Assembly: GCA_017534595.1 (NCBI GenBank)
Contig: JAFXVY010000071.1
Location: forward strand, 1 to 44,273
DNA: 44,273 nt
Direction of reading: 5' to 3'
Origin: Ruminococcus sp.
GTDB taxonomy: Bacteria; Bacillota; Clostridia; Oscillospirales; Ruminococcaceae
A program made the position numbers and the translations under genes. Position 1 is the first letter of the stretch. Each line of letters starts with the position of its first letter. The notes under the pieces are model-generated. The model saw only the letters and a program-made list of their open reading frames with translations, was not told where the DNA came from and made no database searches. Of this stretch, positions 22,559-28,981 are shown one piece after another.

Positions 22559-22869
22559 TATGCGTTGATCGCTTCGATCTTTACCTGAGTGTAGGGCTGT
22601 CTGTGGCCGAGCTTTCTCTTCTCACCCTTCTTGGGCTTGTAGGTGAAGACTGTGATCTTCTTGGCCTTGCCGTTCTTTACGACCTTAGCGGAAACGGATG
22701 CGCCCTCAACATAAGGAGCTCCTACGTTCACGCTGCCCTCGCCGCCGACTGCCAGGACCTTGTCAAAGGTAACTGCCTCATCAGCCTCAGCGTTAAGCTT
22801 CTCGATGAAAACAACGTCGCCGACGTTTACCTGATACTGCTTCCCGCCTGTCTCGATAACTGCGTACAT
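22558..22869 (-). CDS. rplU: 50S ribosomal protein L21
   Basis: L21 (103 aa), a 23S rRNA-binding protein. The N-terminus [19 protein letters not shown] and the C-terminal [14 protein letters not shown] are diagnostic. It is the first gene of the rplU-prp-rpmA operon, behind a promoter at 22974-23002 and a structured leader that could be the L21 autoregulatory leader. Confidence 0.97.
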   Translation of the reverse strand: MYAVIETGGKQYQVNVGDVVFIEKLNAEADEAVTFDKVLAVGGEGSVNVGAPYVEGASVSAKVVKNGKAKKITVFTYKPKKGEKRKLGHRQPYTQVKIEAINA

Positions 22870-22966
22870 TCAAAATGCACCTGCCTTTTCATATCAAACT
22901 CGCTGCGCACGGCGTCATCCCCTGCGCGTGAGAGCACAGTGATGCCTTGGGGCCGTAAACAAGCGG
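22870..22966 (-). ncRNA. probable L21 leader (cis-regulatory)
   Basis: On the minus strand, between promoter and rplU, there are GCCG-CTTGTTTA-CGGC and a longer arm GGCATCA-CTGTG...CGCAG-TGACGCC. A structured rplU leader is known in Firmicutes (the Rfam L21 leader family), and its position and size fit. I could not test the match to the covariance model. Confidence 0.5.
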
Positions 22967-22973
22967 CTCAATT

Positions 22974-23002
22974 ATCATAGCACATTTCACACTCAAAGTC
23001 AA
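22974..23002 (-). promoter_or_regulatory. promoter of rplU-prp-rpmA
   Basis: TTGACT (22997-23002), 17 nt, TATGAT (22974-22979) on the minus strand. Confidence 0.75.
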
Positions 23003-23185
23003 GCGGCGTGAATTGGCTTTAAGCGATTTTACAAATTGTTTACAATTAGCCCGGGTACCCCTTGCGCACCTCTGAGGCGGTATATTTATCGTTCGTTCAC
23101 AGCCCATTAAATATTGCACAAAAAATAGCCGCTTTTACCGTTAAAATCACCAAAACGGCAGAGGGCTTATACCTCCAATTTTTAA

Positions 23186-23214
23186 TTGCAAAATCCGCAT
23201 AGCTGTGTTATAAT
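23186..23214 (+). promoter_or_regulatory. promoter of typA
   Basis: TTGCAA (23186-23191), 17 nt, TATAAT (23209-23214), 50 nt before the typA start. The roughly 180 nt between it and the divergent rplU promoter holds no gene. Confidence 0.8.
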
Positions 23215-23264
23215 AGTATTTCGGAGAAAAAGAGTACACAGGATCGTTTTTTGGAGGAATAAGT

Positions 23265-25082
23265 ATGATAAGAGAAGATCTCAGGAACGTAGCCATTATC
23301 GCACACGTCGATCACGGCAAGACCACCCTCGTTGACGGTATGCTCAGACAGAGCGGCACCTTCCGCGAGAATCAGGCCGTTGACGAGAGAGTCATGGATT
23401 CCAACGACATCGAGCGCGAAAGAGGCATCACCATACTCGCAAAGAACACTTCCATTCACTACAAGGACGTAAAGATAAATGTCATCGACACCCCCGGCCA
23501 TGCCGACTTCGGCGGCGAGGTCGAGCGTGTGCTCAAAATGGTCAACGGCGTTATCCTGCTCGTTGACGCGGCTGAGGGTCCCATGCCCCAGACCCGTTTC
23601 GTGCTCCAGAAGGCTCTTGAGCTCGGGCACAAGATAATCGTAGTCATCAACAAGATCGACCGTCCCGATGCAAGGCTCGGCGAGGTCGGCGACGAGGTGC
23701 TTGAGCTGCTCATGGATCTCGACGCCTCCGACGAGCAGCTGGACAGCCCCATCATCTACTGCTCCGGCAGAGACGGCACTGCTTCCTACAGCCCCAACGA
23801 GCCCGGCAAGGATCTCATGCCCCTGCTCGACGAGATACTCTCCTACATCCCCGCCCCCGAGGTTGACGGCGAGGGTTCCATGCAGTACCTCGTTTCGGCT
23901 ATCGACTACAACGACTATGTGGGGCGTATCGCTATCGGGCGCATCGAGCGCGGCACCATGAAAGTCGGCCAGGAGGTCACCGTCGGCGACTATCACCAGA
24001 CCAAGAAGGAGTACCGCGGCAAGGTCGTTACCATGTATCAGATCGAGGGACTCAACCGTGTGCCCGTAGAGACAGCCAATGCCGGCGACATCGTCTGCAT
24101 CAGCGGTATAGAGAACATAACCATCGGCGACACCATCTGCGACTTCGGCGCCTTCGAGGCTCTGCCCTTTGTGAAGATCTCCGAGCCCACCGTCGAGATG
24201 ACCTTCTCGGTAAACGACTCGCCCTTCGCAGGCAGAGAGGGCAAGTACGTCACCTCCCGCCAGCTCAGGGACAGGCTGTTCAAGGAGCTCCTGAAGGACG
24301 TTTCCCTGCGTGTTTCCGAGACGGATACCACCGACAGCTTCAAAGTTGCGGGACGCGGCGAGATGCACCTCTCCATACTTATCGAGAATATGCGCCGCGA
24401 GGGTTACGAGCTCGGCGTTTCGACTCCCCGCGTATTATATAAGGAAATAGACGGCAAGCTCTGCGAGCCTATCGAGCGTCTCGTTATCGACGTTCCCGAG
24501 GAGAGCGTGGGCGCCGTTATGGAAAAGATCGGCTCCCGCAAGGGCGAGATGACCCAGATGACCCCCGTGGGCAGCAGGATGAGGCTCGAGTTCCTTATCC
24601 CGTCAAGAGGCCTTTTCAGCTACAGGAGCGAGTTCCTTACCGACACCAAGGGCGAGGGCATACTCAGTTCGGTATTCAACTGCTACCAGCCCTACAAGGG
24701 TGAGATACAGAAGCGCAACACCGGCTCTCTCGTCGCCTTCGAGACCGGCGAGGCTGTCACCTACGGCCTCTACAACGCGCAGGAGCGCGGCGAGCTGTTC
24801 ATCACCGCCGGCACCGCAGTATACGAGGGAATGATCGTCGGGGCTTCGCCCAAGTCGGATGACCTCGTAGTAAACGTCTGCAAGAGAAAGCACCTTACCA
24901 ACACCCGTGCCTCCGGCTCGGATGATGCGCTCAGACTCATCCCGCCCCGCAACCTCAGCCTTGAGGACTGCCTTGAATTCCTCGCGGACGACGAGCTGCT
25001 TGAGGTAACGCCGAAAAATCTCAGGATCAGAAAGCGCATCCTCTCCAACACCCAACGCGCCAAGGACAGGGCAAAGAGATAA
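23265..25082 (+). CDS. typA: translational GTPase TypA/BipA
   Basis: TypA (605 aa), an EF-G-like GTPase associated with the ribosome in stress and low-temperature growth. G1 AHVDHGKTT, switch region RERGITI, G3 DTPGHADFG and G4 NKIDRPDA lie in the first 140 residues; domains II, III (SVNDSPFAGREGKYVTSRQL) and V follow, and the BipA-specific C-terminal domain ends with LTNTRASGSDDALRLIPP. ATG with GGAGG 9 nt upstream. It is a single gene; no clear terminator before the secG promoter. Confidence 0.97.
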   Translation: MIREDLRNVAIIAHVDHGKTTLVDGMLRQSGTFRENQAVDERVMDSNDIERERGITILAKNTSIHYKDVKINVIDTPGHADFGGEVERVLKMVNGVILLVDAAEGPMPQTRFVLQKALELGHKIIVVINKIDRPDARLGEVGDEVLELLMDLDASDEQLDSPIIYCSGRDGTASYSPNEPGKDLMPLLDEILSYIPAPEVDGEGSMQYLVSAIDYNDYVGRIAIGRIERGTMKVGQEVTVGDYHQTKKEYRGKVVTMYQIEGLNRVPVETANAGDIVCISGIENITIGDTICDFGAFEALPFVKISEPTVEMTFSVNDSPFAGREGKYVTSRQLRDRLFKELLKDVSLRVSETDTTDSFKVAGRGEMHLSILIENMRREGYELGVSTPRVLYKEIDGKLCEPIERLVIDVPEESVGAVMEKIGSRKGEMTQMTPVGSRMRLEFLIPSRGLFSYRSEFLTDTKGEGILSSVFNCYQPYKGEIQKRNTGSLVAFETGEAVTYGLYNAQERGELFITAGTAVYEGMIVGASPKSDDLVVNVCKRKHLTNTRASGSDDALRLIPPRNLSLEDCLEFLADDELLEVTPKNLRIRKRILSNTQRAKDRAKR

Positions 25083-25142
25083 GATCTCCCCGGCTTCTGA
25101 GCCTCTAAGTATCTATGTATCCAAGAAACTAAAAGCGGGTAC

Positions 25143-25171
25143 TTGACAAATCCCCGGGATTGTGTTATAAT
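25143..25171 (+). promoter_or_regulatory. promoter of secG
   Basis: Consensus TTGACA (25143-25148), 17 nt, TATAAT (25166-25171), 43 nt before secG. Confidence 0.9.
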
Positions 25172-25213
25172 ATACGAGATATCGCTTTTTTGACAGAAAG
25201 GACTGTATTATAA

Positions 25214-25642
25214 ATGGGAACACTTGAAGTAGTAGCCGGTGTGCTGCTTATCCTTATGGGAGTTATAATCATACTTGCGGTGCTCGCTCAGGAGACCAAG
25301 GAGCAGGGTCTGACCTCCGCTATCGGCGGCGGCTCCAACGAATCATTCTATGAGCACAATATGGGCAAGACCCGCGATGCAAGGCTTTCCAAGTTCACCC
25401 GCAACGCTGCGATAGTGCTGTTCATAGTCACACTTGTGGTAAACATCGTGGCGACCGTGTCGAAGAACTCCGACAAGTCTTCGGGCTCTTCCGACAAAGC
25501 CGCGACGGTAAGCACTGCTTCCGACGACAGCTCGGCTGCCGATGCAAGCTCTGTTGAGGAGGCTGTAAGCTCCGCAGTTGAGGAAGCTGCAAGCGCAGCT
25601 GAAGAAGCTGCCAGCGCCGCAGACGATGCAGCAGCCGAATAA
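25214..25642 (+). CDS. secG: preprotein translocase subunit SecG with long acidic tail
   Basis: SecG is the small two-TM subunit of the SecYEG channel. Residues 1-80 are a standard SecG: TM1 (VAGVLLILMGVIIILAVLAQ), the loop AIGGGSNESFY, and TM2 (AAIVLFIVTLVVNIVATV). The usual length is about 75 residues; here another 60 follow, a low-complexity Ser/Ala/Asp/Glu tail (SVEEAVSSAVEEAASAAEEA). Such a tail should face the outside or cytosol in an unstructured or helical form; function unknown. A terminator follows at 25663. In many Firmicutes secG precedes rnr, as here with a GNAT gene between. Confidence 0.92.
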   Translation: MGTLEVVAGVLLILMGVIIILAVLAQETKEQGLTSAIGGGSNESFYEHNMGKTRDARLSKFTRNAAIVLFIVTLVVNIVATVSKNSDKSSGSSDKAATVSTASDDSSAADASSVEEAVSSAVEEAASAAEEAASAADDAAAE

Positions 25643-25662
25643 GGAAAGACTACCGTGATCAT

Positions 25663-25689
25663 AAAGCCCTGCCGAGTGCGGGGCTTTTT
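25663..25689 (+). terminator. terminator after secG
   Basis: AAAGCCC-TGCCGAGTGC-GGGGCTTTTTG: a short stem and T-run 21 nt after secG and only about 20 nt before the next gene, so GNAT-rnr expression probably depends on read-through. Confidence 0.75.
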
Positions 25690-25709
25690 GTTTGGAGGAA
25701 ATAAAACGG

Positions 25710-26567
25710 ATGTATGTAACGGATAACGACAGAAAGGGTCTGCGGCACCGCTTTGACTGGTGCGGGGACTCTATGATAAGCTCTTATTTCGAGGGCATAA
25801 TTGGTACAGGCGTCGCCGAGCGCAGGGACGATCCCCGCTGGATGCTCATACGCTCCGGGGATTTTTACTTCGCCGCCGGTGAGCCTGTCGGTATAGACGA
25901 GGCGGTGCGGGATTTCATCCTGCCGCACTCTGTCATCATACCTGAGGATATGAAATGGCTCGAAGCAGTACAGGCCTGCGGCCTTGAAGCCGGCCCCTAT
26001 ACCCGGTACAGGACGAGGATACCCGAGAAGGGTCTCGACAGGGCTCTGCTCGAGAGCTATCTGCGAAACGCCGGCTGCGTGACGGTAAAGCGAGCCGGAG
26101 AGCGCGAATATGCTCTGCTCCGGGACTGCGAGTGGGAGAACGCCTTTGTGTTCAACTTCTCCGGGATGGAGGATTTTCTCACCAACGGCTTTGCCTGGTG
26201 TGTTTTCATCGGGGACGAGCTCGCCTCCGCCGCCTCGACCTACGGCTGGTACAGCGGCGGATATGAGCTGCAGATCGCCACAGCTCCCATGTTCAGACGC
26301 AGAGGTCTTGCAGCCGTGTCGGGAGCGGCCTTCCTGCTCGAATGCCTCGACCGCGGCAAGCGCCCTCACTGGGACGCCGCCAACGAGACCTCGGTGCGCA
26401 TAGCTCAGCGCCTCGGCTTTGAGTATGCGGGAGAGTATCAGGCGATATCGGTAAAGGCCACACCGCACAACCATTGTGCGTCAGACGCGCAGTCAGATTT
26501 TTCGTCAGATTGCCTAAATTCGACGCCGCCTTGCTGGCGCAAGGCAAGGAGGATTTGGGTAATATGA
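25710..26567 (+). CDS. GNAT acetyltransferase with MITE-derived C-terminus
   Basis: A 285-residue protein of the larger GNAT class (resembling the GNAT_acetyltr_2/ZmaR-like family): an N-terminal domain of about 130 residues and a C-terminal acetyltransferase domain with LQIATAPMFRRRGLAAVSGA (about 191-210) and the closing ANETSVRIAQRLGFEYAGEY. The ATG at 25710 follows GGAGG by 11 nt. From about residue 249 to the stop the frame runs inside the repeat element starting at 26455, so the last 36 or so residues (KATPHNHC...) are encoded by inserted DNA and are unlike the family. The true C-terminus probably lay near YQAISVK. Confidence 0.85.
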   Translation: MYVTDNDRKGLRHRFDWCGDSMISSYFEGIIGTGVAERRDDPRWMLIRSGDFYFAAGEPVGIDEAVRDFILPHSVIIPEDMKWLEAVQACGLEAGPYTRYRTRIPEKGLDRALLESYLRNAGCVTVKRAGEREYALLRDCEWENAFVFNFSGMEDFLTNGFAWCVFIGDELASAASTYGWYSGGYELQIATAPMFRRRGLAAVSGAAFLLECLDRGKRPHWDAANETSVRIAQRLGFEYAGEYQAISVKATPHNHCASDAQSDFSSDCLNSTPPCWRKARRIWVI

Positions 26568-26628
26568 CGGAAAATATGCAAGCGTATGATGTACAAAGGC
26601 GTTAGCCGGTGGTTGTGCGGTGTTGCCT
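26455..26628 (+). mobile_element. MITE-like hairpin element, copy 2
   Basis: 174 bp, about 97 percent identical by eye to 4918-5091, in the same orientation. Terminal repeats are AGGCCACACCGCACAACC and GGTTGTGCGGTGTTGCCT. It has landed at the 3' end of the GNAT gene and supplies its stop codon (26565-26567); its right end is 27 bp before the rnr start codon. Confidence 0.85.
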
Positions 26629-26655
26629 AAAGTAACAGATAAGAAAGGAAAGACA

Positions 26656-28788
26656 ATGAAAAAGGATAAAAAGAAAAAGCAGCGCCGTGAGGAGTATAAG
26701 GAGTTCATACTCGCACGGCTCAAAAGAGCGGGAAAGAAGCCGCTGACATTCAAGGAGCTCCGCAAGAGCATGAGCAACGTCGGCGGATTCGATAATGAGC
26801 AGTTCGTCCGGGCGGTGGAAAAGCTCAAGGAAAAGGGACTCATCGTTGAGGACAGCTACGGCATCCGCCTCAGGGACAAGAGCGACCTTGTGAGATGCAC
26901 TGTGTCAAGGGTCAACAAGACCTTCGGCTTTGTAAAGAACGAGGAGACCGCAGAGGAATACTTCGTCTCGGGGAGGAACCTGCTCGGCGCCATGCCCGGG
27001 GACGTAGTCCTTGTGCGCACCTTCGAGGGCACCGGCGACAAGACCGAGGCCGAGGTCGTCGAGGTGGAGGAGGAGGTATTCTCCCGCTTCACCGGTGAGA
27101 TCGTCAGCGAGTACGGCTATCTGCGGATAGTCCCCGATACGCTCTCAAAATTCCCGATGCAGTTCGACAACCCCCTCGGCCTCGAGCTGCACGAGCACGA
27201 CAAGGTCATGGCTGTGATAACCGAGCGCGGCAGGCGCCACTCGGAGCACCGCTGCGAGCTGACCGCTTCCTTCGGCAGCTCGCTGAGAGCCGCGGTATGT
27301 GCGCTCTCGCTGCTGGAGCTCAGCGGCATCACGCCGATCTTCCCGCCCGAGGTCATCGCGGAGGCGAGAGCCGTTTCCGATTACCGCCGCATCTCCGACG
27401 AGCTGCCGAGGCGGCTCGACCTCCGTGACAAGCCGATCTTCACCATCGACGGCGCCGACACCAAGGATATCGACGATGCCGTCTCCTTCGCACGCACCAA
27501 GAACGGCTATGAGCTCGGCGTACATATCGCCGACGTTTCCCATTATGTCCGCCCCAAGTCGGAGCTGGACAACGAGGCCTACGAGCGCGGCACCAGCGTT
27601 TACTACGCCAACCGGGTCATACCTATGCTGCCGCCGGAGCTTTCCAACGGGATATGCTCCCTCAACCCCGGCGAGGACAGGCTGGCATTCTCCTGTATCG
27701 CTCAGCTGGATGAAAACGCCGAGATAAAGAGCTTCAAGTTCTCAAAGACGGTGATACGCTCCCGCGTAAAGGGCGTTTACAGCGAGATCAACGAGCTGAT
27801 CACCGGCGGCGGCGACGAAGCCCTCAGGGAGAAGTACAAGGAGGTCAGCGGCGAGTTTGAGATCATGTGCGAGCTGGCGGAAAAGCTGCATAAAAAGCGT
27901 GTATCCCGCGGAGCGCCCGAGCTCGAAACGCAGGAGAGCGTGCTGCTCATCAACGAGCAGGATATCTGCGTGGGAGCGGCGCCCTACAAGCGCGGCGCCT
28001 CGCAGGAGATGATCGAGGACTTCATGCTCACAGCCAACGAGTGCGCGGCTAAGTTCGGCCTCGAACACGGTCTGCCGTTCGTATACCGCGTCCACGAGCC
28101 GCCCTCGGAGGAAAAGGCCGAGGCACTGAGAGAGGTGCTGGCAAGGCTGAACATCCCATTTGATTTCACCTATCCCAAGCAGAAAGATCTGTCCGAAATT
28201 TTGGACAGCGTCAAGGATACGGACGTCGCGCCGATAATAAACACCGCGATCCTGCGCAGTATGTCAAAGGCTAAGTATTCCACCGAGCCGATAGGTCACT
28301 TCGGGCTCGTCCTCGAGGACTATGCCCACTTCACCTCCCCGATCAGACGATACCCCGACCTTGCGATACACCGGATAATGTCTGCGTTCCTGACCGGTGA
28401 CTCGCCGGAGGAATGCCGTCAGCGCTTCGGGAAGTTCGCATACGCCGCCGCAGACCGCTCTACCCTCACCGAGCTCACTGCCATGCAGGTCGAGCGCAGC
28501 TGTGAGGACTGCTACAAGGCCGAATATCTCAAGGAGCACATCGGCGAGGAGCGCGACGGCATCATAAGCTCGGTAACAGAGTTCGGCTTCTTTGTCACGA
28601 TGCCCGACACCTGCGAGGGGCTCGTTTCGGTGCGCAGCCTGCCCTTCGGCGAGTATGTGTACGACGGGATGATGAGCCTGCGCAACGAAAATACGGGCGA
28701 AAGCTACCGCGTCGGCGACAAGCTCAGAGTAAGGATCCAGAGCGCCGAGGTCAACAGCGGAAGAGTCGAGCTCGAGGCGGTTTTGTAA
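26656..28788 (+). CDS. rnr: ribonuclease R
   Basis: RNase R (710 aa), a processive 3'-5' exoribonuclease that degrades structured RNA. Domains in order: N-terminal winged helix (about 20-70), cold-shock domains, the RNB catalytic domain (TIDGADTKDIDDAVSFA with the catalytic Asp cluster; HFTSPIRRYPDLAIHR), and a C-terminal S1 domain (GIISSVTEFGFFVTMPDTCEG). The ATG at 26656 has AAAGGAAAG upstream; a longer frame would start inside the MITE. Its 5' flank is the MITE, so any upstream transcript carries that hairpin. smpB, often downstream, is absent here. Confidence 0.96.
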   Translation: MKKDKKKKQRREEYKEFILARLKRAGKKPLTFKELRKSMSNVGGFDNEQFVRAVEKLKEKGLIVEDSYGIRLRDKSDLVRCTVSRVNKTFGFVKNEETAEEYFVSGRNLLGAMPGDVVLVRTFEGTGDKTEAEVVEVEEEVFSRFTGEIVSEYGYLRIVPDTLSKFPMQFDNPLGLELHEHDKVMAVITERGRRHSEHRCELTASFGSSLRAAVCALSLLELSGITPIFPPEVIAEARAVSDYRRISDELPRRLDLRDKPIFTIDGADTKDIDDAVSFARTKNGYELGVHIADVSHYVRPKSELDNEAYERGTSVYYANRVIPMLPPELSNGICSLNPGEDRLAFSCIAQLDENAEIKSFKFSKTVIRSRVKGVYSEINELITGGGDEALREKYKEVSGEFEIMCELAEKLHKKRVSRGAPELETQESVLLINEQDICVGAAPYKRGASQEMIEDFMLTANECAAKFGLEHGLPFVYRVHEPPSEEKAEALREVLARLNIPFDFTYPKQKDLSEILDSVKDTDVAPIINTAILRSMSKAKYSTEPIGHFGLVLEDYAHFTSPIRRYPDLAIHRIMSAFLTGDSPEECRQRFGKFAYAAADRSTLTELTAMQVERSCEDCYKAEYLKEHIGEERDGIISSVTEFGFFVTMPDTCEGLVSVRSLPFGEYVYDGMMSLRNENTGESYRVGDKLRVRIQSAEVNSGRVELEAVL

Positions 28789-28861
28789 GGCCGCCGGGCT
28801 CTTTGTTGATAATGAATAAGAAATCCCCGGCAAAAATATAAAAAGCTGTCGCAAAATAGGA

Positions 28862-28879
28862 TTGACAAAAAAATAACAA
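28862..28879. promoter_or_regulatory. candidate Rex operator over the adhE promoter
   Basis: TTGACAAAAAAATAACAA matches the clostridial Rex consensus TTGTTAA-N4-TTAACAA at 11 of 14 fixed positions with correct spacing. It covers the -35 and spacer, where a redox (NADH/NAD) repressor would block transcription. Rex control of adhE is established in other clostridia; here it is an inference. Confidence 0.5.
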
Positions 28880-28890
28880 TCTGGTATAAT
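28862..28890 (+). promoter_or_regulatory. promoter of adhE
   Basis: TTGACA (28862-28867), 17 nt, TATAAT (28885-28890). Transcription starts near 28897, giving a leader of about 85 nt with CCGAG-AATAGG-CTCGG followed by TCTTTTT, then CCCGAA-GG-TTCGGG. Confidence 0.9.
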
Positions 28891-28981
28891 ATAGGTAAGC
28901 CGAGAATAGGCTCGGGTCTTTTTGAAAAACCGAATACCGCCCGAAGGTTCGGGTAAAATATATCGTATTGGAGGTACCGTT

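Noticed and set aside
28789-28861. smpB / ssrA expected after rnr
   Set aside because: The usual secG-rnr-smpB order is not continued; no SmpB motif or tmRNA-like tRNA half is present before adhE.
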